Shown here in pieces: positions 44,107 to 52,025 of a DNA stretch of 64,000 bases. Where the stretch lies: positions 62,001 through 126,000 of the forward strand of contig JBDSQB010000016.1 of assembly GCA_039930045.1 (NCBI GenBank), written 5' to 3'. Below the pieces are notes generated by a model. It ran no database searches and was not told the DNA's origin. It worked only from the letters and a program-made list of their open reading frames with translations. The stretch comes from Chthoniobacterales bacterium. GTDB taxonomy: Bacteria > Verrucomicrobiota > Verrucomicrobiia > Chthoniobacterales > DASVRZ01. The position numbers were made by a program, and so were the translations under genes. Numbering within the stretch: the stretch's first letter is position 1; every line of letters begins with the position of its first letter.

Positions 44107-44640
44107 GTGCGCAAACTGGTGTCCCTCCTTTTTATTCTCTCGGCAGGGGTGGTCCTTGGGCAGGAGTCGCGGCAGGAAAATGAGTCGGAGGGGATGAAGC
44201 GCATCCTGCATCCGACCCTGAATGCGGCGACGGATTTGCAGGACAAGGCGTTCTACGGCGGGGCGGACAAGGGATTTTCCACCAATGCGGGGAATGTGAA
44301 GACGTTTCACTGGATCGATCTTTTTCGCCTGAAGGCTTTTGCCGGCTCGAAGAAATACGGCGCGAACGATTACTGGACGGGCGACTACGAGGCGGGCGGA
44401 AAAAAGGCACGAACGCAGGGAAATTACACCATTCCCAATGCCGACACGAAGACCGAGGTAAAGACGAATCCGGTGAAGGAAGATCGCGACGCGGGCAAGA
44501 CGCAGGAGACGCGGGACTACGATAAAAACCGGCCGTTTCTAGTGCCCGGAAAGTCGCAGAAGGTGCTCGACGCGCAGGAGAACTCCAAAAAAGCGCTGAC
44601 GGTGGACGATGTTAGGAAGCTGCTGAACACGACGCGCTAG
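44107..44640 (+). CDS. secreted hypothetical protein
   Basis: Predicts 177 residues from a GTG start; the signal peptide (KLVSLLFILSAGVVLGQ) begins right there, which decides the start over the longer frame from 44050. The mature part is hydrophilic, with a Tyr/Trp-containing middle (HWIDLFRLKAFAGSKKYG, NDYWTGDYEAGG) and a Lys/Asp-rich tail. I recognise no domain. Its stop abuts the stop of the convergent folC gene with no gap. Confidence 0.68.
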   Translation: MRKLVSLLFILSAGVVLGQESRQENESEGMKRILHPTLNAATDLQDKAFYGGADKGFSTNAGNVKTFHWIDLFRLKAFAGSKKYGANDYWTGDYEAGGKKARTQGNYTIPNADTKTEVKTNPVKEDRDAGKTQETRDYDKNRPFLVPGKSQKVLDAQENSKKALTVDDVRKLLNTTR

Positions 44641-45828
44641 CTATTGCGTGGTGGTCCTCGCCTTCGGCTCGTTTTGAAAGTGGGCCAGCGCATCGCCGAC
44701 CAAAAAAAGGCTGCCGCAAACGAGCAGGGGCGGAGGAGCGACGAGGGCCTGCGCGAGCGATGAGGCGATGTGAACAGGCGCAGAACTAACCTTGGCGATT
44801 TGCGTCGCCAGATCGACGGGAGCGAGGCTGCGGGGAGAGCGGGGTGCGAGACAAATCCAACTCGCGGCCAGCGGGGAGAGTGCGCTCAAGGTGGCGTCGA
44901 TTTCCTTGTCGCCTAACATCCCGATGAGGATGGTCGGTTTCGCTGCCGGGCCATCCGTTTGCCAGGTTTTGACGAGCTCCCCGGCGGCGGCGGGATTGTG
45001 CGCTCCGTCGAGGTAAATGCCGGGGCGAATCTGCTGGAAACGTCCGGGCCAACGGACGTTTTTCAGACCGGTGGCGATGCTCGCAGAATCGATTGGAACT
45101 CCGATGGTTTGCAGGGCGGAAATGGCGAGCGCGGCGTTCCATTTTTGATGCTCGCCGCTGAGTGCGATGGAACTCGAATCGCAGGGATCGTCGAGGATGG
45201 TTAGCAGCGGTGTGGCGCGGCGGAAGACTTCGAGCACTTCCGGCGCTTGCGGCCCGGTGATGGCGGGGATGCCGGGCTTGATGATGCCGGCTTTTTCGGC
45301 GGCGATTTTCTGCAGCGTGTTGCCGAGCCATTGGGCGTGGTCGAGGTCGATCCGGGTGAGGACGGATACTGCGGGGGTCACGATGTTAGTCGCATCGAGG
45401 CGCCCGCCCATGCCGGTCTCGAGGAGGATGATTTCGCAGGCGTGTTTTTTGAAAAGGAGCAAGCCGAGCGCAGTGGTGATTTCAAAGAAAGTCGGATGCG
45501 TTTCCCAGTCGGCGACGATGTCGCGAATGCGGGTGAGGCCGTCGGCGATTTCGATGTTAGTCGCATCGGTGCCGTTGATTTTGATGCGCTCGTTGTAGTG
45601 GACGAGATGCGGCGAGGTGAAGAGTCCGGTCGTGCAGCCGGCGGCGCGGGCGACGGACTCGGCCATGGCGCAGACGGAGCCCTTGCCGTTGGTGCCGGCG
45701 ACGTGGATGATTTTTCTAGTCGGGTTGCAGTCCAATGCGACTGCCAGCCGGTGCATGTTTTCCAGGCCCAGCTTGATGCCGAACATCTGGGTAGAATAAA
45801 GCCAGTCGAGGGATTCCCGATAATCCAT
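44641..45828 (-). CDS. folC: dihydrofolate synthase / folylpolyglutamate synthase
   Basis: A 395-residue Mur-ligase-fold enzyme adding glutamate to dihydropteroate and folates. The P-loop HVAGTNGKGSVCAM lies near residue 42, FTSPHLVHYNERI near 71, and ILLETGMGGRLDATNI near 134, all diagnostic of FolC. The C-terminal domain has GIYLDGAHNPAA near 277. It lies directly after accD on the same strand (18-base gap), a pairing seen in several phyla. Confidence 0.93.
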   Translation of the reverse strand: MDYRESLDWLYSTQMFGIKLGLENMHRLAVALDCNPTRKIIHVAGTNGKGSVCAMAESVARAAGCTTGLFTSPHLVHYNERIKINGTDATNIEIADGLTRIRDIVADWETHPTFFEITTALGLLLFKKHACEIILLETGMGGRLDATNIVTPAVSVLTRIDLDHAQWLGNTLQKIAAEKAGIIKPGIPAITGPQAPEVLEVFRRATPLLTILDDPCDSSSIALSGEHQKWNAALAISALQTIGVPIDSASIATGLKNVRWPGRFQQIRPGIYLDGAHNPAAAGELVKTWQTDGPAAKPTILIGMLGDKEIDATLSALSPLAASWICLAPRSPRSLAPVDLATQIAKVSSAPVHIASSLAQALVAPPPLLVCGSLFLVGDALAHFQNEPKARTTTQ

Positions 45829-45846
45829 GGCGACGGCGAAAAGGAG

Positions 45847-46701
45847 CTAGGCTGCGTGTCGCTTCGGAGTGAAGTAGGTGAGGATTTTCCCGAGGGTGCT
45901 GCGCATTTTCCGGCGGTCGCAAATGAGATCAACGAGGCCGTGCTCGACGAGAAATTCCGCCGTCTGGAAACCCGGAGGCAAATCCTGGTGCGTGGTTTCC
46001 TTGATCACGCGCGGGCCGGCAAAGCCGATCATGCATTTGGGTTCGGCAATAATCAGGTCGCCGAGCGAGGCGTAACTGGCCATGACGCCGGCGGTCGTCG
46101 GATTGGTGAGGATGGAGAGATAGGGGAGTTTCGCCTGGGCGTGGCGGGCGAGCGCGCCGCTGGTTTTGGCCATTTGCATGAGACTCAACATGCCCTCGTA
46201 CATGCGCGCACCGCCCGAGGCGGAGACGACGATGACGGGGATGCCCTCGGCGGTGGCAAGCTCGATGGCGCGGGTGATTTTTTCCCCAACGACGGAGCCC
46301 ATGGTGGCGGCGAGAAATGAGAAATCCATCACGGCGATGCTCACGCGGTGGCCTTCGAGCGTGCCAGTGCCGGTGATGACGGCGTCCACGAGGCCGGTGT
46401 CTTTCTGGTATTTGCGGAGGCGGTCGGCGTAAGTGGAGACGCCTTTGAAATTCAGCGGATCGACGGAGGCCATGCGGGCGTCGCGCTCCTGAAACGAGCC
46501 GGGGTCGAGCAGCAACGCGATGCGTTCACGCGCAGACTGGGTGAAATGGTGGTCGCACTTGGGGCAGACGCGGCTGTTTTCCTCGAGTTCGAGATTGTGA
46601 ATGACCTCGCCGCAGCTCGGACATTTTTGCCAGAGACCTTCGGGCATATCTTTTTTCTTGGTGTTGTCGGTCTTGATTTTCGGTTTGGAAAAAATACCCA
46701 T
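45847..46701 (-). CDS. accD: acetyl-CoA carboxylase carboxyltransferase beta subunit
   Basis: A 284-residue subunit that carries the carboxyl group from biotin to acetyl-CoA, starting fatty-acid synthesis. An N-terminal C4 zinc ribbon is clear (KCPSCGEVI and RVCPKCDHHF), then the crotonase-like core: DFSFLAATMGSVVGEKI near residue 125, SASGGARMYEGMLSLMQM near 160, and IIAEPKCMIGFAGPRVI near 219. Length is usual. The alpha subunit is not in this window. Confidence 0.96.
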   Translation of the reverse strand: MGIFSKPKIKTDNTKKKDMPEGLWQKCPSCGEVIHNLELEENSRVCPKCDHHFTQSARERIALLLDPGSFQERDARMASVDPLNFKGVSTYADRLRKYQKDTGLVDAVITGTGTLEGHRVSIAVMDFSFLAATMGSVVGEKITRAIELATAEGIPVIVVSASGGARMYEGMLSLMQMAKTSGALARHAQAKLPYLSILTNPTTAGVMASYASLGDLIIAEPKCMIGFAGPRVIKETTHQDLPPGFQTAEFLVEHGLVDLICDRRKMRSTLGKILTYFTPKRHAA

Positions 46702-46734
46702 GGGAGTTGCAGTGTTATGGAGTTTCGGAAAAAA

Positions 46735-47460
46735 TCAGCCCCTTGCCACGCAGATGGCGCGGACGCTGGCAGCCCCGCTGGCGAGCAGGACGCGGGCGCA
46801 CTCGTTGAGCGTGGACCCGGTGGTCAGGACGTCATCGACGAGAACGAGGTGTTTGTTTTGCACAGCCGTATTCTGACTCACGTGAAAGGCATCGTGCAAG
46901 TTTTCCATGCGCTCGGCCCGGTCAAAGGAGGTTTGCGTCTGGGTGCGGCGGACGCGTTTCAACGTATGGAGCAAGGGAAAATGGAACTCGGCCGCGAGAA
47001 TTTCGGCGAGGAGCCGGGCCTGATTGTAACCACGCTCGCGCTGGCGCGTGGCGTGGAGCGGCACGGGAATGAGCGCGTCGATGGGAGTCGCAGTCATCCG
47101 CGAGTCGTCGAGCGTGTCCGCCAGCCAGCCGGCGAGCGGGCGGCGAAGGTGCTCGCGGTGATTGTATTTGAAGTCGTGAATGAGGTTGCGGACGAGGCCC
47201 TGGGCGTGACGCGACGCGACGGCGCAGGTGAAATGCATGGGCCGATCCTGACAATTCGGACACTGAAATTCCGTGTCAATCGCGCCGTCAAACGGATGCG
47301 AGCAGCATTGGCAAAACGGCGGCTTCACCCGGCGCGTGAGGCGGGTGCATTTCGCGCATAGCCAGCCCGATTCGAGCCGACACTGGCAGCCGGCGCAGAG
47401 TGGCGGGATCAACAAATCCGCCGCCGTCTGCGTCCAGCGTTGGAGTGTGGGAAACGTCAT
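46735..47460 (-). CDS. ComF family phosphoribosyltransferase-like protein
   Basis: Predicts 241 residues starting at the ATG of 47460. An N-terminal Cys-rich zinc finger (LCAGCQCRLESGWLCAKC, then FCQCCSHPF and CPNCQDRP) precedes a phosphoribosyltransferase-like domain with IPVPLHATRQRERGYNQA (near 140) and the PRPP loop LVLVDDVLTTGSTLNEC (near 206). ComF proteins are needed for DNA uptake in naturally competent bacteria, but homologues occur widely and competence here is not shown. Its start overlaps the CPBP gene's stop by four bases. Confidence 0.87.
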   Translation of the reverse strand: MTFPTLQRWTQTAADLLIPPLCAGCQCRLESGWLCAKCTRLTRRVKPPFCQCCSHPFDGAIDTEFQCPNCQDRPMHFTCAVASRHAQGLVRNLIHDFKYNHREHLRRPLAGWLADTLDDSRMTATPIDALIPVPLHATRQRERGYNQARLLAEILAAEFHFPLLHTLKRVRRTQTQTSFDRAERMENLHDAFHVSQNTAVQNKHLVLVDDVLTTGSTLNECARVLLASGAASVRAICVARG

Positions 47461-48347
47461 CGCGCGGAGTTTTTGCGGAGCGTCAGCCAGACTAAAACGA
47501 AGAGCAAAAGCATCACGCCGAGTGCTCCGAAACCGATGGTCAGGTCGGTGTCGAACCACGGCATCGCGTTTCGTTTCACGTCATATTTCGCCAGTTTGGT
47601 GAAGGAAAATTTGCTCAGGATCACCCCCGAATGCAGGCCGATGGAGAACCACAAACCGCGCGTTTTCATGGCCGCGTAACCGAGCGTGCAGCCGAGGATG
47701 AAGAGCGTGCCGCAGCCGGCGAGGACGAGCTGCGGATGCGAGAAACGTTCGAAGGAAAGGGGAATCAAATGGAACCCGGAAAGCCAGGTGACGGACTTGG
47801 CGGCGATGACGGTGTCCATCGGTTTCAGGAAGTGGACGACGGCGTAGAGCGCCGAGACGAAGATCAGCGCCCACCAGCGATTCGACGAGCGGGTGACGAG
47901 CTTGGTCAGCGCGCCGCGGAAGAAATATTCCTCGATCACGGGCGCGACGATGGCGGTCAAAACCACGCTTTGGACGCGGCTCCAGGGGAGGGGACTTTTC
48001 CAGTTCCAGTAATCGAAATGGATCAGCCCAAAGACGAGCGCCGTCAGAACGAAGAACGCCAGGAGGAAGCCGATGACTAAATTTTTGAGCGGAGTTGGAT
48101 CGTTTTGAGCGAAGAGCACTTTCGCGCCGGGCAAATGCAGCCAGCGGCAGATCGGCACTAGTAACACCACCGCTGCGATCAATATTGCGCGGTGAAAATA
48201 CCGCTGAAAGTCGCTCTCATGGAGAATCCGCAGCCAGTGATGCTGATGCCCCAGCCAGTTGCCCGCCCAGAAAAGCCACGGGGCCAGCAGTGCGCCAAAC
48301 AACACGACGGCAGCGAAGTAAACGAGGATTTTAAGGCTGTCTTTCAA
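47457..48347 (-). CDS. CPBP family intramembrane protease
   Basis: About 296 residues from a TTG at 48347, which I prefer because no ATG or GTG lies near the first membrane segment (KILVYFAAVVLFGALLAPW) and longer frames run antisense into the neighbour. About eight membrane helices. Family motifs: EEYFFRGAL (EExxxR, near residue 165), ALYAVVHFL (FxxxH-like) and the later helix with HSGV. Such proteases (Abi/CAAX type) act on membrane substrates. Coupled to comF by ATGA. Start confidence is low; family confidence is good. Confidence 0.78.
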   Translation of the reverse strand: MKDSLKILVYFAAVVLFGALLAPWLFWAGNWLGHQHHWLRILHESDFQRYFHRAILIAAVVLLVPICRWLHLPGAKVLFAQNDPTPLKNLVIGFLLAFFVLTALVFGLIHFDYWNWKSPLPWSRVQSVVLTAIVAPVIEEYFFRGALTKLVTRSSNRWWALIFVSALYAVVHFLKPMDTVIAAKSVTWLSGFHLIPLSFERFSHPQLVLAGCGTLFILGCTLGYAAMKTRGLWFSIGLHSGVILSKFSFTKLAKYDVKRNAMPWFDTDLTIGFGALGVMLLLFVLVWLTLRKNSAR

Positions 48348-48417
48348 GAATGAGGCGGTTTGAAGTGACCCGTTTTTAGAGTGGTCAAGACGCGTCCGCC
48401 AGTGAAAAACTGCGCGT

Positions 48418-48696
48418 GTGCACAACGAACACACATGGAAGGAACGGACCGCTGACGGCGACAAACGCGAGGTGCGCGCGGTGAAATTTGGCGGCAACTG
48501 GCGCATCCAGGCCAAGCTCCGCAACGATCCGCAGTGGACCTATTTCGACACGCCGCTGATGGACGATTTGCTGGAGTTGCGCGAGGTGCTTTTTCGGAAA
48601 TATCAGCGTCGGCGCGCGGCGGTCGAGGACGTGCTTTTGATTAACAGCCTCATCGTCAAACGCGGCGGCGAGTCGAAATATGCCGACTCCGAGTGA
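48418..48696 (+). CDS. small conserved-looking protein, unknown
   Basis: Predicts 92 residues from a GTG at 48418. Hydrophilic and basic, with AVKFGGNWRIQAKLRNDPQW in the first half and a helical LDDLLELREVLFRKYQRRR-like second half. No signal peptide or metal motif. I do not recognise the family. It overlaps bioA by 17 bases, and its position in front of bioA implies co-transcription; the divergent CPBP gene starts 70 bases away. Confidence 0.6.
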   Translation: MHNEHTWKERTADGDKREVRAVKFGGNWRIQAKLRNDPQWTYFDTPLMDDLLELREVLFRKYQRRRAAVEDVLLINSLIVKRGGESKYADSE

Positions 48697-49930
48697 AGTC
48701 ATTGCGCTGGACAAGGCGCACGGCTGGCACCCGTTTACTCCGATGGCGCAGTGGTGCGATCCGGCGCATGAGCCGCTGGTCATCGTTAGTGGCGACGGGC
48801 CCTATTTATTCGACTCGAATGGAAATCGTTACCTCGATGGAAATTCCTCGATCTGGACGAATATCCACGGGCATCGGCATCCGAAAATCAACGCGGCCAT
48901 CGCGGCCCAGCTTGAGAAAATTGCGCACGTTTCGTTTCTCGGTTTCACCCATCCACTGGCGGCGGAACTCGGCGCTCGGCTCTGCGGTTTCTTTCCAGAT
49001 AACACTCTAACTCGCTGCTTTTTTTCCGACGACGGCTCCACTGCGATGGAAGTCGCCTTGAAAATGTCGGCGCAGTTTTGGGAAATGACCGGCCAGCCGC
49101 AGCGGACGCGGTTTGTGAGTTTTCGGTCGGCGTATCACGGCGACACGCGCGGCGCAGCGAGCTTGGGAGACATCCCGCTTTTTCGCGGAGGACTCGGGGC
49201 GCAGGATTTTCCAGCGGCGCGGGTTTCCAGTCTGGAGGAGCTGTCCCGCATCGAGGCGAATGACGTCGCAGGCATCGTCATCGAACCCATCATTCAAGGC
49301 GTCGCCGGCATGAAACCGTGGCCGGTGGGAATGCTGGCGGAACTGCGCAAATGGACAGAATCGAATGGAACTCACCTCATTTTGGACGAGGTGATGACGG
49401 GCTTTGGGCGCACCGGGAAAATGTTTGCCTGCCAGCACGAGGACGTGATTCCCGACTTTCTCTGCCTCGCCAAAGGACTCACCGGCGGCTACCTCCCGAT
49501 GGCTGCGACGCTGACCAATGAGACGATTTTTCGCGCTTTCCAAGGCGATGTCAGCCGGACGTTTTTCTACGGCCACAGCTACACCGCAAACCCGCTGGGT
49601 TGCGCCGCCGCGATGGCGAGTCTGGATGTTTTCGAAGAGGAAAAAACGCTGGAAAACTTGCAGCCAAAGATCGCTTTCCTCGGAGAAAAACTGGCCGAGT
49701 TAGGGCGTAATCACGCGGTCAGCTTTCGCCAATGCGGCTTCGTCGCCGGGATCGACGTCCCGCCCGGAACCGGCGCGAAAGTCTGCCTCGCCTCCCGCGC
49801 TCATGGATTGCTCACGCGCCCGATTCGCGACACCGTCGTCCTCATGCTGCCGCTCTGCGTCTCGCTCGCGCAGATTGCAGAATCCGTCGCTGCGCTCGAT
49901 AGTGCCCTCCATGAAGCCGAATCTCGTTAA
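48680..49930 (+). CDS. bioA: adenosylmethionine-8-amino-7-oxononanoate aminotransferase
   Basis: A 416-residue class III aminotransferase converting KAPA to DAPA in biotin synthesis, using SAM as amino donor. Typical BioA features: [12 protein letters not shown] at residues 14-25, [18 protein letters not shown] near 54, the PLP region [16 protein letters not shown] near 235, and the Schiff-base Lys in [17 protein letters not shown] near 260. The early W and H residues separate BioA from other class III enzymes. No other bio gene lies here. yacG overlaps its last 20 bases. Confidence 0.93.
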   Translation: MPTPSEVIALDKAHGWHPFTPMAQWCDPAHEPLVIVSGDGPYLFDSNGNRYLDGNSSIWTNIHGHRHPKINAAIAAQLEKIAHVSFLGFTHPLAAELGARLCGFFPDNTLTRCFFSDDGSTAMEVALKMSAQFWEMTGQPQRTRFVSFRSAYHGDTRGAASLGDIPLFRGGLGAQDFPAARVSSLEELSRIEANDVAGIVIEPIIQGVAGMKPWPVGMLAELRKWTESNGTHLILDEVMTGFGRTGKMFACQHEDVIPDFLCLAKGLTGGYLPMAATLTNETIFRAFQGDVSRTFFYGHSYTANPLGCAAAMASLDVFEEEKTLENLQPKIAFLGEKLAELGRNHAVSFRQCGFVAGIDVPPGTGAKVCLASRAHGLLTRPIRDTVVLMLPLCVSLAQIAESVAALDSALHEAESR

Positions 49931-50117
49931 ATGCCCCATTTGCGGGAAGGAAAATGAGTTTTTCTCCGAGCCGACCGGGCCGTTTTGCTCGGCACGTTGC
50001 AAGAATGTCGATCTCTACGGCTGGCTCAAGGAGGAATATGTCATTAGCGAGCCGCTGCGCCCCGATCATCTCGCCGAATACGAGGAATTGTCGGGCGAGG
50101 ATCTCGACCGGCCTTAA
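49911..50117 (+). CDS. yacG: DNA gyrase inhibitor YacG
   Basis: A 68-residue zinc protein: [12 protein letters not shown] and [17 protein letters not shown] provide the four Cys, and the ending [10 protein letters not shown] is typical. YacG homologues bind GyrB and inhibit gyrase. The ATG at 49911, inside the bioA 3' end, gives a family-length protein; longer frames merely shadow bioA. Length matches (about 60-70). Confidence 0.9.
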   Translation: MKPNLVKCPICGKENEFFSEPTGPFCSARCKNVDLYGWLKEEYVISEPLRPDHLAEYEELSGEDLDRP

Positions 50118-50141
50118 AAAGACTTGCGGATTGGAAAGTTA

Positions 50142-50158
50142 GCCATACGATGTATGGC
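50142..50158. promoter_or_regulatory. palindromic operator overlapping vapB start
   Basis: A perfect 7-bp inverted repeat, GCCATAC GAT GTATGGC, whose right arm covers the vapB ATG at 50154. Antitoxins of this type usually repress their own operon by binding palindromes near the promoter; a site over the start codon would also block initiation. Inferred role. Confidence 0.55.
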
Positions 50159-50423
50159 AATGAAAATGACCATGCATATCGACGACGACTTGTTAAGAAG
50201 CGTGATGGCGGAATATGGCTGCGACTCCAAGACGGAAGCCGTGGAGATGGCTTTGCGCGAAGCAGACCGGCGAGCCAAATTGAAAAAATTTGCCACCGCT
50301 GGCCTCGGCTTCACCGCCGACGAATTGCGCGATGCCGTGGAGCCCGATTACGATGTCATGAGCCTGCGCGTAGCCGAGGCGCCTGCCCGATATGGAAAAT
50401 CTGGAAGCTCCGACGCTCGTTGA
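50154..50423 (+). CDS. VapB-type antitoxin
   Basis: An 89-residue protein with a ribbon-helix-helix-like N-terminus (MTMHIDDDLLRSVMAEYG, then SKTEAVEMALREADRR) and a flexible C-terminal part suited to wrap a toxin. Starts at the ATG of 50154, inside a palindrome; further ATG codons follow at 50160 and 50166. The toxin gene overlaps its 3' end by 32 bases, a common arrangement in type II modules. Expected to neutralise VapC and autorepress the operon. Confidence 0.82.
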   Translation: MAMKMTMHIDDDLLRSVMAEYGCDSKTEAVEMALREADRRAKLKKFATAGLGFTADELRDAVEPDYDVMSLRVAEAPARYGKSGSSDAR

Positions 50424-50793
50424 TTCTAATGTGTTCATTGGCCTCATGCGCAAAGGGCTCGACCCGGCGGAGACGCTGACGCAGACCGTGTCGCTGACCG
50501 ATCTGGCGACGTGCGGCATGGTGCGCCTGGAGGTGCTGCGCGGGGTGAAAAATCCCCGTGTGCGCGACAAGCTCTCCAGCTTTTTCGATGTGCTGCAAAA
50601 TGTCCCCACCGACAACCGGCTCTGGGAAGAGGCGGCCAGTCTCGCCTGGAAACTCGACCGCGTGGGGCGTGTGCTGCCCGCGCAGGATATTCTCATTGCC
50701 GCGTCCGCCATGCGGGTGGGTGCGGTGGTGCTGACGGCGGATGCTCATTTCCAAAACATCCCCGGTTTGCGTGTGAATAAATGGGTGGACTAA
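50392..50793 (+). CDS. VapC-type PIN-domain toxin
   Basis: A 133-residue PIN-domain ribonuclease. The acidic metal-binding residues are D11 in TLVDSNVFI, E47 in MVRLEVLRG, D99 in LPAQDILIAASA and D117 in VLTADAHFQNIP, in the right order and spacing. VapC toxins cleave tRNA or rRNA when freed from their antitoxin; the target here is unknown. Overlaps vapB by 32 bases and the convergent MBL-fold gene by four. Confidence 0.86.
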   Translation: MENLEAPTLVDSNVFIGLMRKGLDPAETLTQTVSLTDLATCGMVRLEVLRGVKNPRVRDKLSSFFDVLQNVPTDNRLWEEAASLAWKLDRVGRVLPAQDILIAASAMRVGAVVLTADAHFQNIPGLRVNKWVD

Positions 50794-51386
50794 TCCACCA
50801 GTGCGGCGAGCCGTTTTGAGGTTTCGCCTCGAACTGGCAGGCCGTGGGCGAAGCAGATCGTGCTCACATCGAGCGTTGTTAGCAGTTGCAGACTGCGCCG
50901 CATTTGCTTGGCGTCGGTGGCGTATTTGTCGGGCAGGGGAGCGAAGGAGAACGAGTCGAGATTGATCACGATGTCGCCGAGGATGAGCAGTTTCTTTTGA
51001 GGGAAATAGAACCCGACTTCCCCCGCTCCCGCTCCGGGAAGTGTTAGGACTTCCAATCCATTCAGGCCGTCGGGAAATGGCTCAGTCCCGATGGAAATTT
51101 CCGCCGCCGCCTCAGGATGCGCGAAGACGGGAACGCCGTAGCGGTCGCGATAAAACGCAGAGTCGCGCTCGTGGTTTCCATTGGTTAGAAGAATCGCTGA
51201 CACCTTCGCCGGCAACTCCTCCAATTGACTCAAACCCGAATGTGTTAGTCGAATCGGATCGACCAAATAAAGCATTCCGCCGCAGCCCACCGCGTGGCTG
51301 GTGATCTCGACTTTGGCTTGCGCCGAATAGGCCTGCCAGAGATGGACGCCGGGCTGGACTTCCTGAATTTCCTCGGCGGCAGCCAT
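50790..51386 (-). CDS. MBL-fold protein with altered metal motif
   Basis: A 198-residue metallo-beta-lactamase-fold protein starting at the ATG of 51386. The expected HxHxDH motif reads TNGNHERDS (near residue 70), keeping only one His and the Asp; later positions LPGAGAGEVGFYFP and LILGDIV are recognisable, and a final His is in ICFAHGLPV. Subfamilies with this NxNHxRD form are known but the activity is unclear. It is last of the run dsbD, redoxin, MBL (15-base gap), so may share their redox role; inference only. Confidence 0.72.
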   Translation of the reverse strand: MAAAEEIQEVQPGVHLWQAYSAQAKVEITSHAVGCGGMLYLVDPIRLTHSGLSQLEELPAKVSAILLTNGNHERDSAFYRDRYGVPVFAHPEAAAEISIGTEPFPDGLNGLEVLTLPGAGAGEVGFYFPQKKLLILGDIVINLDSFSFAPLPDKYATDAKQMRRSLQLLTTLDVSTICFAHGLPVRGETSKRLAALVD

Positions 51387-51401
51387 AAGCAAACCGCGAG
51401 G

Positions 51402-51992
51402 TTAGTATTTAACTCCGCAGCCGTAGGGCTTCGACGTACTAACAGTGACCGGATTGCCCGCCATGGCGGCGTCGAGTGTTGACTTCACATAGTTCTCCGC
51501 AGTCGCGATGTCGGCGGGATCGGCGGACGGTTTGTTATCAATGCCGCCCTGGTAAATGAGGTTGCCCTCGGGGTTAATGATGAAGATGTGCGGAGTCGTT
51601 TTCGCACCGTAGAGATGGCCAACTTTGCCATCGTGATCTAACAATAGCGCCGTGGGGGAGGTCTTCTTCTCAGCGGCGATTTTGTTATACTCCTCGGGAG
51701 AATAGTTACCCTGCTTGCCAGTGGCGGAGGAGTTGATGGAAAGCCAGACGACGCCTTTGTTAACATAGGTCTTTTGCAGCGTCTGCATGTTGGAGCTGTC
51801 GTAGTGTTTCCTAACAAATGGGCAATCCGGGTTATACCATTCGAGGACCACAAACTTGCCTTTGAAATCAGTCAGCGAATGCGTCTTTCCCTGCGTGTCG
51901 GTGAGGGTGAAATTTTCCGCGGGTTTGCCGACTTCCACTGCCGCAAACACAGGCGAAAGAAGTCCGATGAGAAGGAGGGCGAGGAGTTTCAT
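51402..51992 (-). CDS. exported redoxin (AhpC/TSA-like thioredoxin fold)
   Basis: A 196-residue thioredoxin-fold protein with a signal peptide (about 1-17, SPVFAAVEVG). The peroxiredoxin-type active-site Cys is in EWYNPDCPFVRKHY (near residue 57); a second redox partner Cys may be the one in KPYGCGVKY at the C-terminus. The fold motif TPHIFIINPEGNLIYQGGID (cis-Pro) follows near 134. It sits 33 bases after dsbD, which could keep it reduced in the periplasm. Confidence 0.82.
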   Translation of the reverse strand: MKLLALLLIGLLSPVFAAVEVGKPAENFTLTDTQGKTHSLTDFKGKFVVLEWYNPDCPFVRKHYDSSNMQTLQKTYVNKGVVWLSINSSATGKQGNYSPEEYNKIAAEKKTSPTALLLDHDGKVGHLYGAKTTPHIFIINPEGNLIYQGGIDNKPSADPADIATAENYVKSTLDAAMAGNPVTVSTSKPYGCGVKY

Positions 51993-52025
51993 GTTAGCCT
52001 GAGACAGAAGGAAGATAGATTGCGT

